Source: Nigrospora sphaerica
Lineage: Eukaryota > Ascomycota > Sordariomycetes > Amphisphaeriales > Apiosporaceae
Assembly (NCBI GenBank): GCA_018287875.1
Contig: JAGVVL010000009.1
Span: 2,542,001-2,606,000, forward strand
Length of the DNA stretch: 64,000 nt
Direction: 5' to 3'
Made by a program: the position numbers and the translations under genes. This document shows, piece after piece, positions 12,439-25,602 of this stretch. The notes under the pieces were generated by a model. The model searched no databases. It had not been told where the DNA came from and saw only the letters and a list, made by a program, of their open reading frames with translations. The stretch's first letter is position 1. Each line of letters starts with the position of its first letter.

Positions 12439-15400
12439 ATGCCTGACGCAGGGGACAGGTGAGTGACAAAGCGTGCCGAACTTAACATTCGTGCGCCCCT
12501 CGAAGGAGCGCCCTTTACGTCCATCCTTTGCTTCCCTCGCTCCCTTCGTAATGCATCGTTCCCATGTTAGGGGAGTTCGACGCTACGCTGCTACATTGCA
12601 TTGGGCGCCACCCCTCCCCGTACCTAAATAGGTGGCGCTGAGCCCCCTTCTGGTTTCCACGTCATCGAATTCGCCAAGGTGTGCCCCTCTAAGCCAGAAG
12701 CTAATCCGGGCATACGTGGTAAATAACCAGCCTACACAAACGCTCGAGGTCGTCCGCGCTCAATCTGCTGCGTCGCCGAGACAAAGAGGGCAGCAGCAGT
12801 GCCAGGACCGACGACGATACCGCCTCGGAGGACGGCTCGCATGCTCCTACGGCTAATCTCGCCTCCCGTCCGACTCTCGCTTCACCACCATCAGCCCCCG
12901 GAGCATCGATCAAAGGCCCCCCGTCCTCCTCCTCCAGGATGTCGCTGGGTCGGGTGACCTCACAACAACAAACGGCGGCGACGTCGCCCCCGCCGCAGCC
13001 GCAGCCGTCGGCACCCCCCAGTGTCGCCGGCAACCGGATGAGCATGCAAGCTGGGGACCGCGCATCGACCATCGAACAATCCGTCCGCAAATTCCGCATA
13101 GTTGAAGCCTTACGAAGCGGCAACACGGCCGCCATATCCAGAGCCATCCGCGAGACCTCGGACAAGGCCGCAAGGGCCAGCATCTCGTCGCTCAGCGCTG
13201 CCAGCACGGGCCAGTTGGAGGACACCACCATCCTGCATCTGGCTATACAATGCGCCGAACATGAGGTTGTTGAGTACGTCCTCTCGGACGGGGCCGGCTT
13301 GCTCGACGTCAATGCCCGTGACAAGGACGGCAACGTGCCCTTACACATCGCTGCCACCCAAGGCCGCAGCCAGGTGGTCGCCCTGCTGCTCGAGCAGAAG
13401 GGTATCAACGACGCTATTGCCAACAACCAGGGAAAGCTTCCCCTCGATGTCGCCCGCAACCCCGACATCTTCCAAATGCTGCAGCTTTCGCGGACGCTGT
13501 TTGTCCAGGAAAAAGTGAAGCATGTCCAAGATCTTGTCAAAAGCGGCGCCTACGAGACCCTGGGCCAGGTACTCGAGGAGCCTCGCGTCAAGACCATCCT
13601 GGACATCAATAGCATCGAGCTGCCCTCGGAGCCCACCACCGTGGAGACTGGTGGCACGCTGCTGCACGAGGCTGCTCGCAAAAAGGACACGAGGCTCATC
13701 CAGGCGTTGCTCCTGCATGGTGCTGACCCATTCCAACGCGATCGCAAGGGCAAGCTGCCCCAGGATGTCACCAAGGACGATGTAACGAAGACGATGCTGA
13801 AGAAGTCTCCTGCCGCTGTGGCTGCCCAGCGGGGCATCCAGGAGAAAGCTGTGCTGGGCCACGCTGCTTCTCAGGGGACGGGTGCTCCTGTCGCAGCCGA
13901 TCCTCTGGGAGGCCGCGAACCCACCATGAAAGGCTACCTCAAGAAATGGACCAACTACCGCAAAGGCTACCAGTTACGATGGTTTGTGCTGGAGAACGGC
14001 GTTCTGAGCTACTACAAGCACCAGGACGATGCGGAAAACGCATGCCGAGGAGCCATTAGCATGCGCATCGCCAAACTTCATATGAGCCCGGACGAAAAGA
14101 CCAAATTTGAGATTATCGGAAAGTCGTCGGTCAAGTATACTTTGAAGGCCAATCACGAGGTCGAAGCGAAACGTTGGTTCTGGGCCTTGAACAACGCCAT
14201 TCAGTGGATGAAAGACCAGGCCAAGGAAGAGGAAAAACAAAAGGCACAAAAGGACGAATTTCTGCGCCAAGCCAAAGACCAGTTGACGTTGGCCAAGTCG
14301 GAAAACTCGGCGCACGATGGCCACAGCGAGGCTGCCAGCGTCGGCGAGGGGGCAAGTAGCGCACAGCTCTCCCGGTTGCCTTCGGTGAAGCATGCCAACT
14401 CGCGTGGGCTCTCCCGCGCAAGTACAACGGGTAGTGTCGACGACGAGTTCGCGGATGCTGGAGAGGACGTCTCCAAAGCGCAAAGTACGCCGGCCATTCC
14501 CGGGGAAATAGACGATGAGGAGGAGTCTAGCGGTGGTGAGCGGCCCACGCCGACCAAGGACGCTTTCAACATAACTGCGCAGTCGGCAAGACTGCAGCTC
14601 GATACGCTGGCGCAGGTCAGCGCCGCGCTGAATTCCGAGGCCAGTCGCAACCCTACCATGTCCTTGGCCGATCCCAAGGCGGCCCAAGCCCTCGCTACGT
14701 ACGATGCGGCGATCCGAAGCCTCAAGGGGCTCATGGGAGATCTTCTAAGGATATCCAAAGATCGGGACGCGCATTGGCAGTACCGACTGGACCAGGAAAT
14801 AGAGATGCGACAGATGTGGGAAGAAAGCATGGCCAAGGTGGCCAAGGAGCAAGAGGAGCTCGAGGCACGGGTTGGCAAGGCCGAGCTGAAGCACAAGATG
14901 ACAAAAAAGGCGCTGCGTGAGGTCATGGAGGGTGGAAGCCGTCCTGTAAGCCGTCCCGTTAGCAGCCAGGATGCAGCACCGGCCGAGGCCGACGCCCCGA
15001 CTGCTGGGGATGCCGCGGCGGAAGAGCCCATGTCCTCGTCGATCAAGAGTGTCTTGCGCCGGCCTACCGCCCTGTCCCAGATGGTGGATATGTCGGACGA
15101 CTCTGAGTCGGAACAGGAGGAATTTTTTGACGCAGTGGACGCCGGACATGTCGCCGTCGAGCCTATGCCTACGTCGGACGGGCCCACCGCAACCGACAGC
15201 AGCCAAGAAGTGGTCGTATCAGGAGGCTTGGACGTCAGCAGCTCATACAAGGGTTACGAGAACGGCATCCGTACCAGGCTAAAGCTCGATGCCGACAACC
15301 GTCCCAAGGTTTCTCTCTGGGTAAGTTACCCGATGCGCTCATGGCACCTGGAAGGCAGAACTAACAAGGGCGTCAGGGTATTCTCAAATCGATGATTGGC

Positions 15401-16639
15401 AAGGATATGACCAAGATGACGCTCCCGGTTACGTTTAACGAGCCGACGTCTATGCTGTACCGAGCCTGCGAGGACATGGAATACGCCGATCTCCTCGACA
15501 TGGCGGCCGAACGGTCGGACTCGGTGGAGAGACTGCTGTACGTGGCGGCCTTTGCTGCCAGTGAGTTTGCGTCCACGATTGGACGCGTGGCCAAGCCTTT
15601 CAATCCTCTTTTGGGAGAGACGTTCGAGTACGTCCGGCCGGACAAGGGATACCGATTCTTCACGGAGCAACTCAGCCACCACCCTCCCATCGGTGCCGTG
15701 CACGCTGAGTCGGCCAAGTGGGCATACTGGGGCGAGTCCAACGTCAAGTCCAAGTTCTACGGCAAGTCGTTCGACATCAACCATCTGGGTACGTGGTTCG
15801 TCAAGCTGCAGCCGGCGTCGGGAGGCAAGGCCGACTTCTACTCGTGGAAAAAGCCCAACTCGGCCGTCGTGGGCATCATCACGGGCAACCCCACAGTGGA
15901 CAACTATGGGCCGGTGGAGATCAAGAACTGGACGACGGGCGAGGTGTGCCACCTCGACTTCAAGCAGCGCGGGTGGAAGGCGTCTAGCGCGTACCAAGTG
16001 GCGGGCAAGATCGTCGGCGCGGACGGGCGCGTGCACGTCAGCATCGGCGGGCACTGGAACTCGAGGATTTACGCACGCTACACGCCGGGCTTCGAGGCGA
16101 CGGTGGAGGAGCCGGCTGACGGCAGGTCGCTCAGCACCGGGAAGATCAGCGACAGCAGCAAGGCGTTTCTGGTGTGGCAAGCCAACGAGCGACCTGCGGG
16201 CATCCCGTTCAACCTCACACCCTTTGTGCTGACGTTCAATCACATCGACGACAACCTGAGGCAGTGGATCGCCACGACGGACTCGCGGTACCGCGGGGAT
16301 CAACGGGCCATGGAAGATGGCGAGTACGACTTCGCGGCGACGGAGAAGGAGCGGCTCGAGAACGAGCAGCGCAAGCGACGGAAAATACGCGAGGAGAAGG
16401 GCGAAGAGTACGTGTCGCCCTGGTTCGAGCGGGCGCGATGCGAGATCACGGGCGAGGAGTACTGGAAGTTCAACGGCAAGTACTGGCAGCAAAGAGAGAA
16501 GTTTGGCAAAGGAGACCGGCATGCGTGGGACGCGACGGAGCCCATCTTCACCGACCTGAAGGAGGGCAGAGTGGAGGAGCTGGGAGAGGAAGACGAAGAA
16601 GGGAATGGTAATGAGAAGGGGGAGAAGGGGCTCGAATAA
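12439..16639 (+). CDS. OSH1: Osh1-type oxysterol-binding protein (ankyrin-PH-FFAT-ORD)
   Basis: This is a lipid-transfer protein that exchanges sterol and PI4P between the ER and other membranes. The exons are 12439-12458, 12731-15320 and 15377-16639, giving 1,290 aa. The 20-nt first exon encodes MPDAGD plus two bases; its GTGAGT intron (272 nt) ends AACCAG and joins to a SLHKRSRSSALNLLRRRDK frame that is open upstream of the first internal Met. The second intron is 56 nt. Domains: ankyrin repeats at about 170-345 (TILHLAIQ, PLHIAATQG, LLHEAARKKD), PH domain at about 404-504, coiled-coil or acidic linkers, an FFAT motif EFFDAVD at 804-810 after an acidic Ser-rich stretch, and the ligand domain from about 870. 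The family signature EQLSHHPP is at 967-974. FFAT motifs bind VAP proteins of the ER. The start is inferred from splicing, and a different first exon is possible. Confidence 0.93.
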
Positions 16640-17799
16640 AAGGAGGGTAACAGCGGCAGAGGGTAGCAGAAGGTATGGCGTCGCAGGATAGGTTGTGTGC
16701 CTGGGCGGTGGTTGATGCACGAGAGACGGTCCCAGGCGGCTCAGGCGGCTACGATAATCAATACCTACAAGTACTACGAGGACGTGGTTCCCGGCAAACG
16801 TTCCAATGGTGACGAAGGTGATGTCGTGGGCCGGTTCGCATGCGCGCGCCCAGTCTTTCACGGCGGGTGTCGCGTCGGCGCGTGGAGATGAAACGGCAAT
16901 TGGTTGTGGGGCCGGAATCCAACAACCGAGCCTCGGCAAGTCGCCTCACTTGGCTTGGTACATTTCCATATATCTTATGTAGGTACTTAGATGTAGGTAC
17001 CTTAGCAGGTACCTAAGAAAGAGGATTACGCTCCCTATGTGCACTTCTCTTCTGATGCAAAAAGGGAGACGGTCTAGTTCCGACTGCCCCTCGGTTTCCT
17101 CCCCCAACGGACGATACGAGAGGTAAAGAGGGACGTTGGCCGTATGTGACAAAGAAGTAGGGACGTACTTATTCTACCTACTTGGGTAAGTATAGTACCT
17201 AGGTACTTAGGTAGTCCCGTTCGCGCACACGTGCTTTCCGGTGCAGTTCCATTCCACGCGGGTCACGTCACGGGTCTCTCTGGGTTGCTATTGGCCCCAT
17301 CGATCCGTTGGTTAGTTGTAGCCCCTCCGTCCTTTCTTCCCTCCGGCTCTCTCACTCTCTACCCATCTCTATCTCTCCCTCGGCCCCTTTTTCCGCATCC
17401 CTTCGCCCCCATCAACCCCGTGCATGCAGCTCCCATCGAGCACTATAACCAACTACGTAAGAAGTAGTTTATGCCGCCCCTGCAGCCCGGGGGTGAAGGA
17501 ACCGAAGACCCGGGCTGTCTTTATACAAGCCCAGCCCGCCTGCCCCGTCGCCTCGTGTTGATTCGGCTGCTTCTCTCGCCTCGGGTTACTCCTGATTGCA
17601 TCCCTCTACCCGTCCATCCCGCCTTCTGCTGGGACCCGACTAATCGCCTGCCGGAGTGGGTGGGTACTGAATCTGCAGGTACAACAACAACTACTACTAC
17701 CACCTCTATACGTGCTGAATTGGGGTACTTTTTTCCAGCCCCCCACGCCCTCTTCCCTCTGTAAATAGGTACATACTCGTGTCTCTATACTCGCACGTC
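16640..17799. other. Intergenic region with TACCTAGGTA cluster
   Basis: This holds the 3' flank of the Osh1-like gene and the promoter of the thioesterase gene. Dense GTAGGTACTTAG / GTACCTAGGTA motifs lie at 16965-17215, and a pyrimidine-rich stretch at about 17330-17400 may be core promoter. No gene is supported here. Confidence 0.55.
16965..17215. repeat. Cluster of TACCTAGGTA-type motifs
   Basis: Two dense groups at 16975-17015 and 17165-17212 contain TAGGTACTTAG, GTAGGTACC, CAGGTACCTAAG and GTACCTAGGTACTTAGG. They fall between two genes on the same strand. Confidence 0.65.
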
Positions 17800-19139
17800 A
17801 TGGCCGACCACCGCCCGACGCTCATCAAACCCCCGCCGCTGGACCCCAAGAAAGCCCAGATTGAGAATGCACTCGAGTTGACAGACCTCGCCATCATCGG
17901 CCCGGTAAGGCGCGCTCGCCTCGTCGGCGCCCGCATGGGGGGGGGCCGGAGCAGGGCCATGGAGACTAACGGTGCGTGCCGGCGCAGGACATCTTCACCA
18001 ACACACGCGAACTATGGCACCCGCCGGGCGCCCGCGGCATATACGGCGGCGCCGTCATCGCGCAAACCCTTGCGGTACGTGTCGAGGGGAGGCGGCTCTC
18101 CCATGGCCGGCACTGACTCGGCCTGCAGGCAGCACAGCGCACCGTCCCGGCCGACTTCGTAGTGCACTCATACCACTGCTACTTCGTACTGGCCGGCGAT
18201 AGCTCGACGCCCATCCTGTACCACGTCGAGCGCGTACGCGAGGGCCGCTCCTTCTGCACCCGGACGGTGCAGGCCCGCCAGCGCGGCAAGGCCATCTTCA
18301 CCGTCACCATGTCTTTCACGCGCGACGGCAGTGGCGGCGCCGCCCAGGTCCGCCACGCCGCCGCCATGCCCACCGACGTCGTGGCGCCGCCCGACGACGC
18401 CCAGGACGAGCCCATCCTCGGCAACGCCTCGGGCCCCTTCCAGGGCTACCGCATCGACATCACCAACAGGGACGGCCCGCCGCAGAGCAAGAAGACGCGC
18501 CACTGGGTCCGCGCCCGCGGCCGTATCAGCGACGAAGGCGGCCACCAGGCCCATCTGAGCGCCCTGGCCTATGTAAGCGACAGCTACTTCATCGGCACCG
18601 TCGGCCGCATCCACCGCCTGTGGCGCTTCCCCTTCCCCTACGAGGACCTCGACAAGGTGCCCCCCCAGACGAGGGACCGCGTCGCCGCCTTCAATGCTTG
18701 GGAAGGCATGGGCGACATCCACGACATGAAGGGGCAGCCCGAGATCGGCATGATGGTGTCGCTGGACCAGTAAGTCGTCGCCGCCCCCTTGCCCTTCGTC
18801 TTCCGCCCCCGCCGTCCCCCTTTTCTCCCGCCCGCGCCGCCTGGGCCAGCTGACCATGACGGCCACAGCACCATCTACTTCCACAACCCAAAGAAGGTGC
18901 GCGCAGACGAATGGATGTTCACCGAGATGGAGAGTCCGTGGTCCGGCGACGGCCGTGGCGTTGTCATCCAGCGCATATTCAGCAAAGATGGAACCTTGCT
19001 GGCAACGTGCTTTCAGGAGGTAAGGCACTGCATGCGCCCCCGGGGCCTTTTGAGTTGGTTTGCTGACTGTCTCGTGTCTTCTCAGGGCGTCGTCCGCTTG
19101 AAGCAAGAGGAGGACAAGGCCCGGCCCTCCAAGTTGTAA
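17800..19139 (+). CDS. TES1: Peroxisomal acyl-CoA thioesterase (TesB/ACOT8 family)
   Basis: This enzyme hydrolyses acyl-CoA to free fatty acid and CoA, supporting peroxisomal beta-oxidation. The five exons are 17800-17904, 17988-18074, 18129-18769, 18869-19019 and 19086-19139. The introns of 83, 54, 99 and 66 nt all follow GT-AG. The product is 345 aa, close to yeast Tes1. Double hot-dog features include HPPGARGIYGGAVIAQTLA at residues 46-64, ADFVVHSYHCYFVLAGDSS, and the second-half stretch RADEWMFTEMESPW. The protein ends in SKL, the classical PTS1 peroxisome-import signal. Exon 2 and the last exon are short (87 and 54 nt) and are needed to build the first hot-dog strand and the PTS1. Catalytic residues were not assigned individually. 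The functional class is well supported; chain-length preference cannot be told. Confidence 0.92.
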
Positions 19140-22100
19140 ATCCTCGCTCCGGCGCGCGGCGAACCGGACTCTACCGCCGCAAGCCGGGTTGGCTATCCAG
19201 CCTGGCGCAGCAAGATCGGCGATTTACGCTGTTTAACGTGTGTCGCTTGCCAGGGGAGAAACGCCGCCTCCTACCTACCTACGTGCATTGGCGGATCATT
19301 GCATCGTGACTGCTTACATCATAGACCCTGTTTTCTTCTCTTTTTACCATGATTTTCTTGACCCTGCTGTAATGGACCGCGGTGGAGAGCAGACGTGCGA
19401 GGTAGATCTGCGACTGCCAGGGTTGGCTTCGTCTGACCCATGGCCCTATGGGGCGGCCTACTGGGCATATCTTTCTCCATGCAGCCTGATCGGCCCGCCG
19501 ATCTGTCAAGTAGATAGCCAGATCATCGCGACTGTCGGGGATTACCTCCGCGTCCCCGTATATGCGGCCGGGCGGCGATGGCGAATCATATCATGATGAC
19601 CTGTCTACAGTGTGGTAGTATATAACATCATGGCACAATAGTATCCTCATGACGCGTCACGGCGGTCTTTCCCGAAATAATATTGTGTCTGCTCCTGTTC
19701 ATGGTTTGCGGACAGGTAGCGAGAACCGCATAGGCCCAGATGTGTTGTTTGTGCGCGGTCGCATGAGTAAGAGCACAAAAGGCGAACAGAGACGGAGGAC
19801 TGTCTGCCATGTGTGTGTTGCAGGGCATGGGCCCCATCTTAACCATGGCGCTGGCGCAACCTGAAACTGTGAAGAACAAGGCCCGAGGGCCAAGAAGTGC
19901 TCTGTATACTGGCCACAGTCGCAACACGTATGTGTATAGCAGGTAGGCCGCGACGGACCCGTATCTATTATGGGGGGCAGTGGCGGGTATGCGTGGTTGC
20001 GTTGTAGCCGCGCTATGTTTTCCGTACACGATGGTGACGCTGGACGGGGAAAAACATACAGGCCCGCGCGCCTGACGGCTGAGGCGCACCCCTTCAGGTG
20101 AGGCCTGGCCGACGCAATGGTAAAATATACGCTGGCGTTTTAGAGCGCGTGACTGGCTGCCAGCTCGTCGCGGCGGCCACCAGCCATGGTTGTTAACCAA
20201 AACCTTGGTCGTAAAACAATACAGGTCGTCCCGATCCAGCGACATCACGTCAGCGTCCCGGGAACGAGGTTCGGATTCTGCGAAGCCTGGCATGCGAGTA
20301 ATAGAGGGCTGGTTTGGACCACCCGATCGCCAAAGCGGAACACGGCGAGATGGCTCCGGCCGCGTTAAAATGCACGAACCCATCGTACATGAACCGCGAG
20401 GTACAACAACGCCATCCAGCTACGACGGGCCGGCGGCGGCTTGAGTATACGTCAGCAACGTGTGGCGATGAGGGCGGGAACGGAGCAGTTTTCTCACTGA
20501 GGCACATAACCGATTTGGCGACCTGGATGCACGTGTGGGCGAGGGCGAGCCTTGTTGCGGTGGAGGGTGGATAGGAGGAGCTGTCCCCTGACGAGAAGCT
20601 GGCCGATCGGTCACAGAAAACGCGGCCGACGACGTCAACTCTTCTGCGGGAGGCTCTCAATGTTGGCAAAATGGGCCTGAAGGGGAATGAATGTCAACGG
20701 TGTCGTTCGAGTCAGTTCGCTGGGGACGCTAGCCTGTGTAGACCAGGAGCTTTGCTCGCGACTGGCCGGCAGTATGTTCCGAGGCTCGATTGCTGGGGCT
20801 GTGACAGACAGGGGTAAGAGACGGGAACCGAAAAAGAGAGAGAAAGAGAGGGGGGGGCAATAGTTTGACAAACTGACAGACTCTTGCTAGTGCAGACAGA
20901 TGCCAAAAAGCATGGCAATGACAGGTGCAACATGTGAGGGCGGTGGAGAAGAGGTCGGAGGACCGAAGTCAGGTAACACTCAACTTACACCACCCATGAG
21001 TTTCCGGGCAAGGTCCGTTGGGTAATGCTTCTGGAGGATTGAATTCTGGCGGCTCTGGATCTATGGCCCGCAATAGTGTAGCCCAGGCGACGTCAGGCTT
21101 GAGCCAAACAATGGGCCAGCCATGGACCGTGATGCTCACTTGCCGTACTCGAAGAGCCCCTAACGTTCGTTAGCTGGGCCACACCATCATGCATGAAACC
21201 CGCAGCTAAGTTAGGCGTGAGGGAGGGCAGTCGTGCTCCTGTCGCCGGCAGGTCGCCTGAGGCTATTCGGAGGTAGGTCGAATACGGCTAAGCCGGGTGA
21301 GTAGGCGAGAGCAGAAGTGGTAGTAGGCTTTGCTGTGCGGCACGCACTAAGGGGTCGCCGTCTGGCGTTCCAGACTCGTCAATGCATGAGCGCCCAATTT
21401 GGCCACGGCCTACTTCCCCAAGTGACGCGCGGTGTGCTCAGGGTTCTCTTCGCCAGCACGCAGCGTTGTCGGCATTCGGGATGCCAGTGAGGACGTCCCT
21501 CGCGCGTTGCCCACATGGCGGGCAAGAGCGTCGTCCCTCGCAACACGACATTGTACATATATGCTGTCTGCTTCCTCGGGATCGCGGGGTGCTCCATCAG
21601 TTGCAAAACACTCGACACGACCTGCAAAGCGCCCACACCACGAATACACCACCGACCCGGTCCCCAGGGGGTACGTTGTGCTTGCACAGCCGTGCTTGGA
21701 CGAGGTCATACGACTCTTGAGCAGGGCTGCTCCGCCCTTGGAGCGTCTCGACCCAGGGGGCCCAGGGCCACAAGGCTAAACCTTAATGTCTTCGTTGGGA
21801 CCCGACTTGTCGTCGCCGTCGATCGGCGCGATTACCTTGGTCCCGCCCCTGTTGGTACGAAGAGAGGGTCTAGGGGCCCACGTCCGTCGGCGTTTGTTCA
21901 GCCAGGAGAAGTCCGAAATTCGTGCCTACGAAAATTTTGCTGTTCTGGTTGGCTCGTGATCCATTGACACATCCTCAGACCCTGGAAATTTGACAACTAT
22001 GCGCAACATGGGCGGTCGCCAAGGGAGGGCAATAGCGTCAGACAACGCTGCCCGCGGGTACACATCACGTCTGACTAGTGTGGGCTATGCCGTCCCTGCA

Positions 22101-22921
22101 GGGACCGCTGGCGTGAATTTGGGTTTCGGGCGTCACCTTTCCCTCGCACCGCGGGCAGCTGCCTGGCTGGAGAGGGGGTGCGGTGCGGGCGACGGGGTCC
22201 AAGGAAAAGTGCGCGTGCCCGAGACCAACGATGCTGGCCCGCCTCACGGGCGGGGGCTCCAGTACTTCAAACTGCGAAGAGGCTCCCAGGGCGCGAACTC
22301 GGTATCGCCATCGGGACGCGAGATTTGCCCGTGGCCGAACCGAGTCCATAGTCGTACATAGCGTCTACTTGAGTGGACAACCCATCGGCCGTCGTGCCCT
22401 TGTGCGCGCGCATGCCCCACCTGGCACGATATTCGTGCGCCGTCGTAGCCGTTGTCGTTGGTGTTGGTGTCGTCGTCTTGGCCGCGGCACCGTTGCGGGC
22501 TCTGGCTGGGCCTTGGTGCCTCGGTAGGTAAATCAAGGTAAGCAACGTATTTGTAATACTCGCCCCGTTCTACATATTTTCCTGCCTACCCAATGAGCTT
22601 GTCGCCTGGGAATGGACAGGGTTATGCTCTTCAAACTGTAGGTAGTAGCACTATCCCTCGGGGACAGAGGTAACTCGGGTGTACGGGGTTTGGCAGGCCG
22701 GAACGGACATTTCAGTACTACTGAAACCCCTTCTCGATGCCACGGTGACACGGAAATCGCCGACCTGGGGAGCGGGGGTGCAGGAGAAGGAAGTTGTCTG
22801 GCCGCGAAGTCAAAGGGCGTCAAACTCGTCGATCTCACTTTGCTCCCGGCGGCTTCTCTATACCCCACCGGCTATTCGAACAGAATTCGTACAGGATGGG
22901 CAGACGCTCGTAACGGCACTC

Positions 22922-22940
22922 GGGGGGGGGGGGGGGGGGG
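22922..22940. repeat. 19-nt poly-G run
   Basis: An uninterrupted run of G lies in intergenic DNA. It could form a G-quadruplex and its length is prone to sequencing error. Confidence 0.9.
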
Positions 22941-24711
22941 TGCATCGTCCTCGGCCGCTCCCATAGACTTGGTCCGAAAATCTTGATCTGAGTAGGTCCC
23001 TTCCGAGGGCGGCCGCAGTGACGGCTGGGTGGGTGTGGATGGAATTTAATGGGAAAGTCCATCCATATCCGTAATTGTAGATGCATACAGACATGCATGC
23101 CCATGCAGCCAGCCAGCCAGCGTGGGCAGGAGGGCTCGTCAGGCCGCCGGGCCTAATGTTGGAGCTGGTGCTGAGTCCTGGCGCAAACTCGCAATGCTGC
23201 CCGAGTTTTCGAGCCCATCCATAGCCAGAGGCATGGTAAGTATTATAAGCAGCCCACGGGATCCCCCAGCTGTCGGTGCGCCCCAGGGTGATACGTCTGT
23301 CGTGCGGGCAACTCTGTTGCACGCATAGTAAGGTGGATTGCGTGTCTGTCCGTAGAAGACCGTCGTGACTTCACTCACCGGCGGGCCCACAGAAGACCGG
23401 GTTCCTTTGGGGCGTTCCATGAATGGAGTCGAGCAGTCCTTTCAAGGCATCCCCACGTCGCCATGAGCATGATGTCGCTGAGGCCATCAGGTCTTGATCG
23501 ACGATTCCCGGGCCCAGGCGGTACGATGAATGTGTGTACATGGCTGGGAACCGGGGGCGTTAGGTCCCAGCGGGCTGGGATAGTGATCCAGAAGGGCTCA
23601 GGCTGGAAGTTTCTCCATTGACGTCCACAGGTGTCGGCCATCGGAGATGGGACGGAAAGGTAGAGGGCACGGGTAGGAAGCTAAGGTACGCACTTAGCAG
23701 GCCACCCATAAAACGAGCATGCAAGTACATAGGCACATGCTTTACCTACTTCTTGTAAGAAGGGAACGATACACAAATACCGCAGGGCTCGAGTACGTGC
23801 AACGGCAGACGCTACTGAGCTCAGCGGCCCAGCTATATTATAGAGTACTAACGAAAGGGTATCCGCGGCACTAGGGAGATCGTAAGGCTTGGTCTAACAG
23901 ACAACGGCAGTGGCCTCGGTAGTCCAGCGCCAGCACGAGCCCGTCTGCCAGCGAATCCAACCCATAAAGTAGCAAAACCAGCAACACCCACGGAACCCTT
24001 CCGCCTGGCCGGATGTTGTGCACCTAGCGCGGGTATGTGTGTGTGTGTGCGTGCGTTGCTGGGAGCCCTGATGAAGGCAGGCTGGCCTGGAGGGAGAGGG
24101 ATGCGCAACGTTTCTTTTTTCGTCCGTCTGAACTCGCCGGCCGCCCCACATGGGTGCGTCTTATTTATTGCAACCAAGTTAGCTTTCAAGTGCCTGAGGG
24201 CATGACCAACTCTAAAGGACCCGGACCCGGACCTAGGGGGCACCAGGCCGGAAATGCAAATAGTTACTCCAGGCCACGCGCCCCAGCCTCTGCGGCGGGT
24301 ACGGTGACAACGCAGACCAGATCAGGCCTTGATGGTCGCCGGACGGCCAACTGCGCAGCCCGTCGACGTTTCTTGGTGGTAACGGGCGCGGCTGGTTTTG
24401 GTCTACCAGATGGCCGACGCTGCCTCGCCCGTCTCCGTTGGCATCGAAACCATCACGTCACGGCAGCATCCGTTCTGACTCGTATACAACCCGCAATGTT
24501 TGCAAATATGGAACGGCAACGGATACCCAGGGCGTGGCTAAAGTACCGCGCCACCCAGCTCCCACGCGTGAGCTACTTGTACTTGGGGCCTTCTGGCATT
24601 TACGTGCCCAGACGTCCTACCAGTAGATATGGATTGGTGGACGGGGCGTGCAGCGAGAACTCTCCCACTTTCCTTCCCGTACCATTTCTCACTTATCCAC
24701 ACGCGCTTTCT

Positions 24712-24800
24712 TGCTCTCTCTCCCTCTCTCTCCCTCTCTCTCCCTGTCTCTCCCTATCTCTCCCTCCCTCCTTCTCTTTCTTCATCTTTCCCTTTTTCCC
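24712..24800. repeat. CTCTCTCC pyrimidine tract
   Basis: About 90 bp of CTCTCTCC-type units form a polypyrimidine/polypurine tract. No gene start lies within 2.5 kb downstream on the plus strand. Confidence 0.9.
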
Positions 24801-25570
24801 TCTCTCCCTATTCTGCACGTCGAGAAGGCGCCAAGCCAAGCACAGAGGCCGGGCGGCAGGATGCGAGGGCCCAAGCACGCACTATGATTCATTGAAAGAC
24901 GCACCGATCAGGCGAGTGAGCAACGGTTGGGGTTGTCGGCATGGACTGGGCTCGCTGGGCACCTGAACTAAAAGAGTGCTTGCAATCCCCACATGAGTAT
25001 GCAGAGGTTCTAGCAGACAGGCACCTAAAGGGCCAAGCTGCTACCCAGTGTAGCCAAGCAGATCCATTTCGCGCGCCGTATATTCGTACACACGTCGTCC
25101 CCGCCATCGACACTGCCCGGTTGCTGCTGGCTGGCTCCGTTCGTGAAGGCAGTCGGCCTTGTGCGTAGGCTCAATGCTGCCACCCCACCTGCTAGCAAAG
25201 TTATGCACTCATCTGTGGACCATCGGGACGTGTACAAGGCCGGAGGATTATAGAGATAGAGGGGGTGAGAAAGAAGGGAGGAGAGAGAGAGATATATAGT
25301 GTCTACGTATGTGAAGTTGTGCCTATATACGAGAAGAGCATTTGGACGTATCAATGTAGCGACGGAGATCATCAATCGGGAAGATACTACAAGTACCGCT
25401 AACACCCACACAGCATCAGCACCACCGTGTTACCCGCAGCAGCGCGCCTCAGGTCTTCCATTGCATATGTCGTCAGACCCGTGGGGTGGTACAGATTCTT
25501 CGTCGGGCTCGCGCTCTTCTTATCGCGCGAAACCGATGATGGGCTTCGAAGTCACACATGCAACCCCTAC

Positions 25571-25571
25571 A

Positions 25572-25602
<31 letters not shown>
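25571..25602. repeat. (ACGC)n microsatellite
   Basis: About eight tandem ACGC units in intergenic DNA. Confidence 0.9.

Noticed and set aside
15326..16939. A 537-codon open frame on the minus strand
   Set aside because: It lies antisense to the lipid-transfer domain of the Osh1-like gene, which carries EQLSHHPP and full domain conservation. The minus frame is Arg/Leu/Val-rich, as expected from an antisense shadow in GC-rich coding DNA.
18168..19106. A 312-codon open frame on the minus strand
   Set aside because: It is antisense to thioesterase exons 3-5, whose plus-strand motifs, splice sites and terminal SKL are convincing.
19628..20383. A 251-codon minus-strand frame as a possible gene
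   Set aside because: Mixed composition without any motif or splice context; it overlaps several similar short frames.
24037..24966. A 309-codon plus-strand frame as a possible gene
   Set aside because: Its middle is the CTCTCTCC tract translated as Ser/Leu/Pro repeats and the flanks have no recognisable domain.
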